The notes under the pieces are model-generated. The model had not been told where the DNA came from. It ran no database searches and saw only the letters and a list, made by a program, of their open reading frames with translations. Below are positions 22,701 through 36,300 of a stretch of DNA of 64,000 bases, piece after piece. Location: positions 56,695,580 to 56,759,579 of the forward strand of contig NC_059500.1 in assembly GCF_018139145.2 (NCBI RefSeq), written 5' to 3'. The position numbers and the translations under genes were made by a program. Position 1 is the stretch's first letter. Each line of letters opens with the position of its first letter. The DNA is from Gymnogyps californianus. Its lineage: Eukaryota > Chordata > Aves > Accipitriformes > Cathartidae.

Positions 22701-25700
22701 AGAAGGAAAACAGAAAATCCTCTCAGAGGTACACACCCACGCGCACAAGGGTGATGGGCAACATCAGCCAGAGAACTATGGGGAAGCCGGAGGAAAATTT
22801 TCCTAATCCCACAGAGGCTAACTCCATAAACACTCAGGCCAGTGCAAGATAAATCCTGTTCTGCTGCAGTCTCCTATCACATGTCTGCTTCTTGCTTTTG
22901 CGGGGTTGCAACAGCAATCCCAAGACTCATGCTTCAATGTTATTTCCTCAATAATTCACCTTCTTACATATATAAAAAAGAATTAACAGAGAGGAAATTC
23001 ACAGAAAAGCTGGACGCTATGCGGACCTTTCAACCACGAGTATGTGTGTGTGTAAGAAAAGCTAGGTAATATTTAAGAACAGCAGAAACCTCGATGAGAT
23101 CTCTTCAAACAGGAGCCACTTATTCTTTGAGTTCGCTTCTTCTCCACCTGTCCAAAGCGTGTGTCCTGGACTCCAGAATCACACATTTTGGTAAAGAGTC
23201 ACCATAGTTATGAAATTTGGGTCACATTTAGTTGAATACTTTCTCTTCCACTGTCTCAGAATGGGGACTTTGAAAAAGCCTGTGTGCAAAAGTGAAAGTT
23301 GTCTGCTCCCACTGCTCTTATGACTTAGCGAATCTCTGTGCGCTGATCCACCTTGGATTTTAGAAATGAATGTGCGTTTGTTCAGAGACAGTTCTGGGAC
23401 AATGGATGTGGTTCTGATTTTAATTGTGGAAGGCTAAGGCCTAACAGAAGAAATCTTCTGGGAAGTAGAAGAGGAGATAAGCGTTTTCCATCAGACAGAC
23501 AATCCACTCCAGGAGAAATGCTGACAAGAGTGTGGCACCCACTGCAGAAAGCTGTTGAGCTGGAAAAAGAAAAACACTTAGCTCTGCATTGGTATCTGCT
23601 GGCAGGCAAGGAGAGTCTGGATGGGCCAAACCTTATTTATATGGGTATTACATAGGACTTTGGGACATTCTTATTAAAATGGCATGCCAGTTGGATGTTG
23701 AAAGAAATAAAACATTGATATTCAAGTCCAGAGACATATAAATAGAAGAATTTTATGAGAGCTGCCTACAGTAAAAGATTACCCTCTCCAACACGATAGC
23801 CTGCAGTGGTAATGAAGAGGCAGTGGAGGTAGCAGCAATATGGTGACAGCCGAACAGCTGGATGGTAAAACAGCTGCAAACTGCCTTAGAGGGAAGATCA
23901 GTGTGCCCAGCAGCTGGATTGCCGTAAACCTAGACAACGACCTACGGAGGCGTTACAGCTAGCTGCCTCGGCCAATGCTCCAGCTGTAGGAGGAGGACTG
24001 GGTTCACGGCTGTTGGAAGTGTGTGCTGCATGCTGGTAGCCACAAGACTACCCAGACTGTCAGTTTTTAAAATTTATATTTTATTACATTTGCCTTTTCT
24101 CTCCAATAATGTTCCATGTATTTGAAGTCCTTTGTTTAAAATCTTTGCATGTGAGGGAACATTGTTGGTTTTAGAGCGCTCTGCTGGTTACTGGTATGCC
24201 TTGGGTTCCCAGCTCCTGATCCAAGCTCTAGCCAACGTAATTTACTGAAACCTCCATGACCTTGAACTCAGCCCTTTTTAATGCCTATAAGTGTTTGCCA
24301 GAACACAAACATGTAATCTTTTTTTTTTCATTTAGAAGCTTGAGCTGTAATTATTAAAATATTATGATTAAACTGCAATTGCCTGTGCAATTGCACAGGC
24401 AGTACAAATGCCAGAACAGTAACCTTTACTTTTTAAGTGACATTAAATTGCCACAAAAATCCAAGTTGTTTGGGATCCATACAGCTTTTATTGTATCATG
24501 GAATTTTCTTGCCAGCGGATCGTTTAGTGGGATGCTTGATGGTAATTGGAAAATATGGTTTTGAGTTGAAAATTGGTACTTTTTTTTGTTTGCTTTTGTC
24601 AAACAGTATCTCAACAACAACTGGAATTACAAAATGCACATTTTGGCTTATTCGGTTCTTACTGTTGACTGGGCTTGTAAGTATTATGGAGATTCTGGGA
24701 AGAATAATAATAGCTTTACTTGTTCTGACTGTTTTGATTGTTGGAGTATTCTGCAAGGGATCCTAGAGAGTTCACAGGCTGTGCAGAGTCTCAGTAGAAT
24801 TTACACATTGTACAGGATCTCTTCTCTGGTGAAGTGCCTGAATCATCACTAAACTGTTGCAAAGCTTGTCAGCAAGAATGTACTTGCAGACTTTATACTC
24901 TCCATAGAAGCAAACAGCTGCAATGTGGATTTTATACCTTACATAGGATGAAAGAAACCTGTAATAGAGTAGATAGAATAGAGTGGCTTTATATATATTG
25001 GGCAGCTCTGAAGAGACATCTGAGGCCAAGGCTGTTTCATTGCTACTTCAGAAATGCCTGCAAGTCCCAAACAGTTAGAAAGTTTGCTACGTAAAATAGC
25101 GTGCATCCAATTTGTAAAATTAAAGGGCTGGTTTCAGCCCCAAAGACCTTAAAATTTATATACTCAGTGAGAAGCAGCACTTGGATCCAACAAGCAGATG
25201 GTGAAAATGTGGTATAACAGCAACACCTTTATCAGTCCCAGCGGCAGCTGCAGCACACCAGCTCTCAGCCATGGTCACAGACTAACATCACAGACTAACA
25301 TCCCAGGCAGATGTAGTCTCTTTCACCAAAGGAGAGAGACCCACAATATCTAATAAAATGACGGAGCTTCTGAGGTTCTTGGGATCAGGAAGGTATTTTG
25401 GCTCAGTAGCTTCCATGGTCTTGACATGGGGAAGAGTTTTGGCTCTAGCAGCCTCTGGCCAAAATTCATGACACAAAAATAAATAACTTTCCCGTTTATA
25501 CATCTCCATCCCATTCATACCAGGACTTCCAGTGTCCTAGCTCTCTCTCTCCAGACTCAGGTAAAGAGTCCTTGTTCCCTAGAGCAAGGAGGCCGTATTA
25601 ATATTTCCTATTCAGACATTTCCCAGATAATCTCCACACATCACAGGATTGCTGTTGGTCACATAGACTGACTAACCAACCCAGAAAGAGTTCCAACAGG

Positions 25701-27190
25701 TTTCTGTCCAGCCCTTAAGTAGCAGAAACCAACATCGCTATAACTATTTTCTCTCCTCATACAGATTTGCCATCTAATCACATACAAATAGCTATACAGT
25801 CCAGTCCCCTCCACTGCATTATTCTTTGCCATAGGTCAACAAATGCTTCATTCTTCAAAGCAATAACTAGACCACGTAGAATTAGACTTCAGTTGTTGCT
25901 CAGCAGGAACAAAAGGGAGCTCTTATGTAAAAGTACTGTATGGGCCAAATCCCACAGTCCTTATTTTTGTACATGCTACTTGCTTGTGAATATTTCTATT
26001 GGTCCCTGTAATTGTTTTCAACATTTATTACCATCAAAGGATGAAAAATAGTGGGAATAGTTACCATACATGCTGTGTCAAGTACTAAATATATGGTGTT
26101 GCAGAGAGAGAGCAATGTTTGTATCCGGAACCTAGTTGCCAAGCATTAAATCTTTTTCAGCTATAAGCGAATTCTGTTTTTTGATTTACATTTGTTTTTT
26201 AATAACAAGGTTATTTTTTAAAGTAAAAGATAAGTATTTGGAGTGTTATCACTTGTTTAACAAAAGTTTTCCTAGGTAAGATAATTATGTTCCTGTATAT
26301 CTTGTTATAATGTAGCAGGATTTGAAAAAAATTGACTCAAGGAAATCTGCAAACACTTAAGAGAGGACTTTTATAGCAGACCATTTTTTATGCCTTATGA
26401 GAGCCAAAACCAAAAATGTTCCAGCCTGTAGCAGGTGCCATGAGCCGCAGAGAAGAAAAGAGTAATTACATGCAAATACAGCAAGGGAAAGAAATGCTAG
26501 CCAGTAGAGTTTAACGACATTAAAAAAATACAGGCAAAGGCAAGTTAAGATGCACAACAATGGGCTCAGACATCACTCAGTGGCTAAAAGACCCTTTGCT
26601 GTCATGATGTTGGGTACTTAGTTCATTCTGGACCACTGTCCACGGGTTATCTTGCCAAGATGCAGAGTAACGTGTACAAAATCAGGTATTCTTCACAGAG
26701 GCAGAAGCTTGGATTGACTCACTTTCACTATTCTGCTTTCTATTGCCATATCAGAAGGGAATCTTAGTACAGAATCTTTTGCTTAATGTCCCTTTCATAT
26801 AGCTCAATTAAATCCATTGTATTCTTTATATTATTATTTTTACCAATTGTTTCACTTAACTATTCCACTGTTGCTCTGTGTGAAATAGTACTGTTTTTTA
26901 AATACCTGTAAATACATAGTCCTTAAAAATAAAATCTCTTCCCCTTGCACACTCTAAAGAATATGCTTATTTCCCAGCACAAAGCTACAGATCTTACCCA
27001 AAGCCCGCCTTTTACCCCAAATGCAATACCACAGCTTGCCTATGCAGATCCCCCAGACACTCCTGTACATTTGAGATACTTTCACTTGAAACACTGAAGA
27101 TGTAACTCAAGAACAAGGCCATTGTTAAAAAGAAAAATAAATACTTGTATGCTTGAATTTTAACTAAGATGCATATCTGTCATTTATGTG
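22701..27190. other. Intergenic DNA
   Basis: AT-rich DNA without recognised exons or young repeats. It contains the 22-bp palindrome at 24380-24401. Several hydrophobic short ORFs around 24364-24850 (up to 109 codons) look like chance products of T-rich sequence. Confidence 0.5.
24380..24401. repeat. Perfect 22-bp palindrome
   Basis: The two 11-base halves meeting at CAATTG are exact reverse complements, with no spacer. It can form a cruciform or serve as a symmetric dimer site. Base pairing stops at the next flanking position. Confidence 0.95.
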
Positions 27191-27196
27191 TGTTGT

Positions 27197-28340
27197 TGTA
27201 TTGGGTTTGCGTGGCAAGGTTTTGGTAGTGGGGGGGCTACAGGGGTGGCTTCTGTGAGAAGCTGCTAGAAGCTTTCCCTATGTCCGATAGAGCCAATGCC
27301 AGCCGGCTCCAAGACAGACCCACTGCTGGCCAAGGCCCAGCCCATCAGTGATGGTGGTAGCGCCGCAGTGATAACATATTTAAGAAGGGGGAAAAAGATC
27401 TGCACAACAGCAATTGCAGCTGGAGGAAGGAGTGAGAATATTGAGAGGAATGATGGACACACCAAGGTCAGTGAAGAAGGAGGGGGAGGAGGTGCTCCAG
27501 GTGCCAGAGCAGAGATTCCCCTGCAGCCCATGGTGAAGACCTTGGTGAGGCAGGCTGTCCCCCTGCAGCCCGTGGAGGTCCATGGTGGAGCAGATATCCA
27601 CCTGCAGCCCATGGAGGACCCCACGCCAGAGCAGGTGGATGCCCAAAGGAGGCTGTGACCCTGTGGGAAGCCCGTGCTGAAGCAGGCTCCTAGCAGGACC
27701 TGTGGACCCGTGGAGAGAGGAGCCCATGCTGGAGCAGGTTTGCTGGCAGGGCTTGTGACCTCATGGGGGACCCACGCTGGAGCAGTCTGTTCCTGAAGGA
27801 CTGCACCTCGTGGAAGGGACCCACGCTGGAGCAGTTCCTGAAGAACTGCAGCCCGTGGAAAGGACTCATGTTGGAGAAGTTCATGGAGGACTGTGTCCTA
27901 TGGGAGGGACCCCACGCCGGAGCAGGGGAAGAGTGTGAGGCGTCCTCCCCCTGAGGAGGAAGGAGTGGCAGAAATAACATGTGATGTACTGACTGCAACC
28001 CCCATTCCCCATCCCCCCTGTGCTGCTGCGGGGGAGGAGGTAGAAGAATTGGGAGCAAAGCTGAGCCCGCGAAGAAGGGAGGGGTGGGGGGAACATGTTT
28101 TTAAGATTCGGTTTTATTTCTCATTATTCTACTCTGATTTGACTGGTAATAAATTAAACTAATTTTTCCCCAAGTTGAGTCTGTTTTGCCAGTGACGCTA
28201 ATTAGAGAATGACCTCTCCCTGTCCTTATCTCGACCTATGAGCCTTTCATTATATTTTCTCTCCCCCATCCTGCTAAGGAGGGGAGTGATAGAGTGGCTT
28301 TGGTGGGCACCTGGCGTCCAGCCAGGGTCAACCCACCACA
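27197..28340 (+). mobile_element. Solo LTR of an avian endogenous retrovirus (long type, 1144 bp)
   Basis: The element begins TGTATTGGG and ends CCACCACA, giving TG...CA termini, and is flanked by identical 5-bp direct repeats GTTGT (27192-27196 and 28341-28345), the signature of integrase-mediated insertion. It contains AATAAA at 28148-28153. The middle, about 27530-27930, is a degenerate minisatellite built on CCACGCTGGAGCAG-like units. No gag, pol or env sequence accompanies it, so it is a solo LTR left by recombination between the two LTRs of a provirus. I recognise the terminal sequences as a common avian LTR type; the subfamily was not assigned. ORFs inside it (27296-27658 plus, 27690-28058 minus) are not genes. 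Confidence 0.93.
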
Positions 28341-28383
28341 GTTGTGTTTCATTTACTTCAAGATGAGGGAACACTTTCCCTAT

Positions 28384-28984
28384 TGTCCTGGTTTCGGCTG
28401 GGACAGAGTTAACTTTCTTTTTAGTAGCTGGTACAGTGCTGTGTTTTGGATTTAGTGTGAGAATGATGTTGATAACACTCTGATGTTTTAGGTGTTGCTA
28501 AGTAGCGCTTATCTTAAGCCAAGGACTTTTCAGTTTCCCATGCTCTGCCAGCAAGCAGGTGGGCAAGGAGCTGGGAGGGAGCAGAGCCGGGGCAGCTGAC
28601 CTGAACTAGCCAAAGAGGTATTCCATACCATGGAACATCATGCCCAGTATATAAACAGGGGGGAGCTGGCCGGGAGGCGCGGATCGCGGTTCGGGAACTA
28701 ACTGAGCATTGGTCAGCGGGTGGTGAGCAATTGCATTGTGCATCACTGGTTTTTTTTTCTTCCCCCCCCCCTCTTTTGTTGCATTCCTTTTCATTACTAT
28801 TATTATTATTTTTCATTATTACTATTGTTAGTATTATATTTTACTTTAGTTATTAAACTGTTCTTATCTCAACCCACGAGTTTTACTTTTTTTTCCTTTG
28901 CTTTCCTCCTCCTCACCCCACTGGGAGGGGGAGGGGGAAGCGGCTGCGTGGTGCTGAGTTGCTGACTGGGGTTAAACCACAACA
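28384..28984 (+). mobile_element. Second solo LTR, different family (601 bp)
   Basis: TGTCCTGG to CCACAACA, flanked by perfect 5-bp target duplications CCTAT (28379-28383 and 28985-28989). TATATAAA at 28648-28655 is a good TATA box. ATTAAA at 28852-28857 followed by a T-rich segment could act as the poly(A) signal. An (ATT)n-rich tract lies at 28795-28835. This matches the widespread ERVL-like avian LTR that begins with TGTCCTGGTTT. It lies only 43 bp from the preceding LTR, with each keeping its own duplication, so the two insertions were independent. No internal viral sequence remains. Confidence 0.93.
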
Positions 28985-30328
28985 CCTATTTCTAATAGTC
29001 CATGGTCCAGAAAGAAATGCCCAAGAGCATGCATAACAACAGTTTCAAGACTGCAAAACTAGTGCCAATTGACCTACAGGACCGGGAAAGCAAAATTTCT
29101 CCTGGTAGACCATAGGAAGTGATTCACACAATTGCATTACTTCTATTAAAATTTTACAGTCTTTGGCTTCTGTTTCCAACAAATGTTTTTGTAGAAGCAT
29201 GACAAAGGAACCCTGACATATAGCTAACTGCATGAATAATCTCAAAAAATAATTCATATGATGAATTTTGCCCTTCTATCTCAATCCTATTGGATTTACT
29301 TTAGCAGATGTCAGAATTTTAAATGCAGTTGGAGCATGTCTTCTGAAGTAATTGTTAAACTTGAAGTAATTTATGATCAGCTACAGTGATGATGTGCTGT
29401 AGATTAGAACCTAGAAAGAAGAATATTACAGGCATGCTCAGTTTACAGATGTTGCTGTGTTAGTTTTTGGTGTCCTAGAGAAAAGTATTCAAAGATATTG
29501 AAACCAGCTGGTTCTCCTGTTAGTGCACCGGATGCTTATCTTCTTGCTCTATATATCAAAATATCAGTGTCAAAATTTGCCATTACTGCATGAACTGGAG
29601 ACACTTTGATCTAAAGATAAGATGGTTCAGTCAGTATTATGTAGCAGCTGCCCTTAGTATATTTAAAACCAAAATTTAAAAGAATATTTTGATTAATATT
29701 CTGTAAAAATATGACAAGCAGTAATTTCCTTTACAAGAAGTAAAGGAAAATAAAGCAAGTGATAGGACAGTCACAAAATAATTCTGAATCAACAAATTAT
29801 TTTGAAATTGAATAGCAAATACATTTTTAGAAACAATTTCAGTTTAAGTATTTTTACATTTCTGATTCTCAGGGAATTCAAAATATCTATTTTTTCTAGT
29901 TCTGTGGAAGCAAAATTCAAAGTCTCACTATAATCTGTAAAGTGAAACTTCTGAGTGCCAGCTGGCTTTAAATGTTGCTTGGACCCTGTGAAACCTTTAA
30001 GACGAGTACTAAAAAGTAAGATGTAAGATACAGAAAATGTAAGGAACTTTCAAAATGCATTTCTGAAATTACAAGGGATCCTCTAAAAATGGTAGTATAA
30101 CTGGAACAAAGGGAGGAGGGGAAAGAGCACAGAGACTAGAAGAGGGAGAAGGTGACAGCTAAACGTCTACAAGCAGGAGGCAGTGTACAGCATTTATTTG
30201 AGAATTAAACGAAGAATTCATACACCTGTATGTCTTTGGCAGAACGTGAGAGGTGGCTCACAACAATTAGTGATCTTTGTGATTCTTTTCTGGGAATGAT
30301 CACAAAAGTGCTGCTCACAAATGTGCTT

Positions 30329-30388
30329 GTTTGACAAACTGCATAAACGTTTGACAAACTGCATAAACGTTTGACAAACTGCATAAAC
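30329..30388 (+). repeat. 20-bp tandem repeat, three perfect copies
   Basis: The unit GTTTGACAAACTGCATAAAC occurs three times without a mismatch. GTTTGACAAAC within it is itself nearly palindromic (GTTTG/CAAAC). Perfect identity implies a recent expansion, so copy number is likely to vary between individuals. Confidence 0.97.
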
Positions 30389-33300
30389 CCATTTATCAGA
30401 GACTCATCTCCCAGACGCCCTCAATACTGCATCCAGTCAGCAAAAGCAATTGCCAACCTCCCTTGGGTCAAAAAAAGGCCCATTAGAACCATTGCTCTCC
30501 TACCCATCTGCTGAAACTGTTATCTGAGGCAGCTAATTATCTGTTTCACTCTTTCATTCCCAGAATCAAACATATCTCTCTGTCTCTGTATCATTGATTA
30601 CATTAACTAGAAATACTTGCAGGAACCATGGACAGTGAACTTTACTTCACCCTGAAGATAGGGATAATAGTCTTTCCACCTTTTCTTTTTTACTTTGTAA
30701 ACCTGTTTAGAACAGGACGAGCAAACAGGGAGAGCAAATCTGCTACAGATAAAAGTCTCTCTAAGTGTACCTTACAATAAATCTCACCTTCTTTGTAAAA
30801 TTGTCCTTATCTTTCATTTTTATACCTTGCCACTGGTATGGTGTCTGAATATATCAAGTGCAGTGTGAGCAATTTTTCATCTTTTAGTACCTATTGCCAT
30901 GTTTCTTGAGATAGCACAGAAAGATGCTGATCACGCTGTGTATTGAAACAGGCAATTATTTCTCTGGAGTATTGTCTTGTTAGTCTCAACTTTTAATAGA
31001 TTTAGTACGGAGCACTGCCTGGCTGGGAAGAAATTGCAGTGAAGAGTTACTGGGTTGCACTAAGCAGATAATGAGAGATTCAGCAAGCACCACTCTTCTC
31101 TAGGTATTAAAAGTAAACCAATACTCCAGAACTGTACTGGGAGGCCATCTGGTACAAAGGTACCTGGATACCCATGTCCCACCAAAAGTGAGTTGCCTAA
31201 AAATCTTGCTGAAGGTGGGCTTCTGCTGTTTAAAGATGCTGTCTCTGGCTAAAGCACTGCAGTAAGACTGTGACCGTTCATGCACATGACCTATTCCGCC
31301 TCTCCGGTCTCCTGCTCTTGTTTCAGCTGGTTACAGTGCACATACCCTTTCTGCCCAAAACTTTTCTAAACTGCTATGACTCATTTTGTCTCACCTAATA
31401 GCATATTGGGTGTTGATCTAAGTAATTTCATATAGTCAATGTCCTATTATTTGTTCTTGAAAGATGGCAAGCTATTTTTGCATATATTACATTGATCATC
31501 ATGGTCAGAAAGTCTGACTTTGGCCTAAATTCAGGAATATCTAGGACTTCTCAGGACTTTGTCCTAACCCCTCCCATGTCCTGCGTAGTCATAAAATCAG
31601 TTATCTGTCACACTTCTTGCATGACAGACGGTTATGAATGTTGCTCATGAGCTGGTTATTGAAATATATTCTATCAGATCATCAATATAGGCCTATTTCA
31701 TATTTTTTCTTCTTGTTTAGCACTGTACTGCTGCAGCAGACAGCAGCAACAGGAAACTCACTGCTTTACGTGAGGAAAGTGTTCCAGAAGTGCAGTGATT
31801 TCCCTAGAGTGGGCCACTGGTAGTAACTTGGTGATAGGAAGTGTGTGCTGGGCAAGCATTGTTGGACAATTATAGTGGCCACAAGTGAGCAGACAAGAGT
31901 AGTGGTAAAGCTGTACCACTGACAATGAGCTGTTGGATGCAACTTAAACCACTAACAGGCACTTTTGCTGTTACTGTACATATTAACCTTCAAGACCAAA
32001 ACAGGCTTTATCAGCAAGAAACTAGTTGGCTGGCACAGCTGACTCTACATTAGGAATAATTAGCCCTAGTTATCAAAACATTGCTTGCATATTTTCCAAA
32101 ATGCAATGTTAAAAAAGATTACAAATCCTAAACATAGTTTCATCCAGCAGAAATTAGTACTAACATAGTATGTTTTCCTCAGTGGAAGCTGCCCATACAG
32201 AGTCCAGTTTGTATATTCAGAGAATGACATTATTTGTGAGAAATACATTTGTCAGCTCTTTTCATATCATTTACCACTGTCTTTGGCCAAAGGCATGTAA
32301 GTGGTGGGATGTAGCATGGATTTTCTGATTTTTCGTTCTTTGGGCTCCTTTTCAGTAGGAGCAATTTCAGCCTGATGGAAAATGCCCATTTGGAGATGAT
32401 ACGAAACCAGAAATTCTCTGAAGTAATTGTTGCTGGAAAAGGGCTTAAACCAGAAGAGTATGTTCAGACAAACATCCTCCCTTTCTCTGCAAGATGTTCT
32501 TAGATTGGATTCATAAAGCTGTTTACTTTCTTTTTATTGTCACTTCCATAGTTTTACTGATAGTTTTGTTTTACATTATCTGATGGAGATTTACGCAAAT
32601 TAACAGAACAGAACAAGAGATTGAAGACAATTTTCTTTAGGAAGAAAATTTTATACACTTTTATGTAAAATCTACTATTTAAAGTAAAAGTAGAAGTTAA
32701 AATTAAAATTAAATATTATATGTGATGTTCTTGAAATTCTTCAAGAGAAAACTTGAGAAGATCCTGGGGAATGTTCATAAGTGCTACTTCTGCATTGTGC
32801 CAGAAGTGGCTGAAGCAGTTAGTTGTCCTGTATAAGCTCCAGGACTTTTAGGGTGTTGGAAAGTTGCTTATTGTGAGCTGGGTGGCCAAAACTTTGCTTA
32901 TGATGACCCCACTTCACTTAGGGATGACTCCAGATTAAGAACACAGAAGAACTATGTTTTGTTTGAAATGCTTGCGCAGTCTCCCACTGGATTTTCAGGC
33001 ATCGCTTCTGACATCCTGCGATCTGAAATGCTTAGTTGCAAAATAAGACCTATTCACAATAAGCTAATAGAAATTTATTGAATCCAATGGGAACAGCATT
33101 GATAAGTAGCTCTAAAGTTAAGAGAAGGGAAAAGTGCAACTCATGCACCATGCGGTGCATCAGAGATGTGGTTAATCACACAAGCATATTTTCTTTGCTT
33201 ATCTGCTGGTAGATGAGTGTGTTATCAGCCGTGAAATTGGTTACAGTGCTGAAAACAATCCCTTTCAGAACAGCCCTTGTATTCTTGTTCTTTCCACGGG

Positions 33301-36300
33301 AATTTTGAAAATACCGCTCACCTGACTGCTGGCAGGGTATTTGTTATACTTTGCTGACACATCAGTAAAAATACATATAAAAACTCTTTCAGAGTTTTAG
33401 GTCAAATTTTGCTCTTCACTATGCTAATGTTAATACAGAGAAAAGCTACTGCATTTCCACTTGTGTAACCAAAAGCAGAGTTTTGCCTTAAGGAACATGA
33501 GTGCAAATGGCAAGGTATTAAAAACACAGATGTAGAGAGAGAGGTCCATGTGTGGAAATGGTTTATATTAAGAGGCAGTTGCTGACGCAAATGAGAGTTT
33601 TGCCCATGCAAGGCCCATTTGACCCAATATTTTCCTTTGTGAGTGCTAGTGTTAGAGAAATCTTTAATGAAGACAATTTGTTCTGCCTAGCCATGAGTGC
33701 TTCAGATTACTTCCCCTCTCCTTGCATCCTTTTGGTATTTTTCTGGACTGATGCTGAACCAAGCCTCAAATCCTAGTTGTCCGTATACTCAACCAGGGTT
33801 GACAGTGCAGCCCTGATTCTTTTATGTCATCAGAGAATTATTTCCAGTCAATCAGAAATGTTGTCAGTTGTGATAACTGGCTGCATAGACCACATAAACC
33901 TTTCAGTTTCCCTGTGCATTAAAGGCCTGCTAAATTCTGTCCACAAAATGTCAGTGTGTCATGGTAGCACCTGAAGAAATTTCTGAGGAGAAAGGTTCAG
34001 TGAAAAACAAATTCAGGTCTGCTCGTGTTGAACGGAGATGATTGACAGAAAATACTAAGCAAACTCATTTCAGTTTTTCATTGCCTCCTGAGCAACCTTG
34101 GCACCTGGCTTCAGCATCTCTAGTGATAGGCTAATAATAGATGAGTAATACTGCAATAATAGTGTCACATTCTAATAACAGATGATTAATATTCTTATTT
34201 TTTGGTTACCTTTCTGAGATGTAGATCTTGAACACTGTGGTCAGAGTTTCTGCTCATCAAAATATTCCTCAGGATCAGGGCTGACTGTGGAAAAAGGTGT
34301 CAGTCATGGAGTTAATGGCTGGATCGTAACAAGCACCGTAATAATTCTAAATTTGGCAATTTTGAATGTTTTCTTTTTCAGGCTGAAGTTCTTTTCACAT
34401 AATTTAAACACTAAGAAAAGAATACAATTACTTTTAAGATGTCTTGTGCTGTTTTGCCAGTCACAGCACTCTGTGCTGTTTCCAATGACTTGACCACACT
34501 TAAACTTCTGAATAGGTAGAAGTCACTGCATGATTTGTGTGTCTGGAGCTTGAATCACTGCTAATGTGTTTTGCATTGAAAGATGCAATCGTGCCTGTGG
34601 AGTAGGTGGATCTCCTGCTATTGTTTACCACCAGACTGAGTTTGGGTGGCCTCTAGGGAGTGTGTGTGTGTGTGAGTGGATGCGTGAAATCGGCAGAGCT
34701 CTGGGGACGTGCCAGGGACCTCCATCTTGGCTTGCTGCTAATACTCTCTACCCTAGGAAACAATCATACGTTTGTTTGAAAATCGTGCATACAGTAGGGA
34801 ATATTATTTTATTCATAGTAATACAACATAAATCCAGGGTATTTTTGTTGGTGAAGGTGGAGCGTAGGCAGGCCCAGAAAGCAAAGGTACTGATTCTCTT
34901 CTTACTCAGCTTCGGGTCTTGTTGCCTATGCCTGATTTTATCAGAGCCTGGAAAAGGCATGAAGCATTCCCAAATCCTGCTCTGTATCCTCACAATGTCC
35001 TGGTGGACAGCATAACCACAGTCTAAGTGCAGGCTCCTACCAAACTCTGTGGCCCATGTGGCAAGTGGCTTTCTGCTCCCCCAGGTCATGGCAATGTCAC
35101 AGCAGCAGGTGGGACACATGGAGGTAACTGGCCAGGCAGACGCTTCTGAAGCCCATCCACAGTGCAGGAGAGGGTGTCCTAGAGTATGTTTTAATACTTA
35201 GTGCACACGTGAGGTTTTTGCTGAACAGACTAGTTGAACGGCCCCAAACTGGACCAAAAGCTGCAGCAGGTAAGCAGTGTAGATGGATGGTTAACTTAGC
35301 TTTAAAGTCACTTGGCATTGCAGGGTAGATGTTATCACCTCAAGATTAATATTTGCTTCGAAAAATAGCACTGGTTTGAGCAAATGAAAACTCCTGCAGT
35401 AATCTACGGCCTTCAGGGGAGGTGCAGTTATTTTTCTTGCCAGTTTGCACTGTTTTTCTGTTTGACCTCTCTCTTTTTTAATAATCTGAGCAAGCAGCCA
35501 GAAACCTCTCACTCGTAAGCAAGGAAGAAACAGTAGTCTTGTGAGTTCCAGATATCTGCATTGGTGTAGGCTCTGTGTGTGCATAATTATTTATTGTTGT
35601 AAATGGCGACATCTACTAACATATGCAGAATTGCTCATGACTTAGTAGATTCAATAAAGCTGCTGTTATTTCTTGCAAATGTATTCCTGAGTGCGTCTCT
35701 TAGCATGGCGCCAGAAGTGAAATAAATTTCACTGCTTAACTTCTTTGCTGTGGCTGACTGAATGACTTCAGGCATGGCTGTGAGCAATACTTCATTCTCT
35801 GGTGCAATCTGTATACATGGGTTATTTGTGAAAAATGGACTTTTTCCTGGAAAGCATGGAAAATGATGCAAAATAGATAAAGGAAGGACAGCTATTGGGG
35901 TGCCACACTGAATATAGAACATATGGCAAAGGATGTTTTTTGACATCTGTCTTTAGAGCTAAACTAAAGAAAGATCCAACAAAATCTTAAATAGTTTGGA
36001 AAAGTGATAGGTACCTAAGAGAAATGTAATGTTTCTTATTACATCCACTGGCAATAAAACTGAAATCAGAACAAAGGGTGATGTTTCTGTGAAAGTTTGG
36101 CAGACGTACAGAAGAACTTCTCAGGTATTGGAAAGTGCTAAGAATCAGTAACAATGCAGCTACCAAGCTTATATTTTCATGGCATTGGAACTGGACTCAG
36201 TTGGATCATTGGTATTGATCAGCGAACAGGCAAAAAAGCCTAGGATAAAACCAGCTGAAATAACAGATGATTCACACAAGGTCAAGTAAAGACGTAAACA

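Noticed and set aside
27296..28058. ORFs of about 120 codons at 27.3-28.1 kb
   Set aside because: They lie wholly inside a solo LTR and reflect its internal minisatellite.
30329..30388. CRISPR-like repeats
   Set aside because: Copies are directly adjacent with no spacers, and the genome is eukaryotic.
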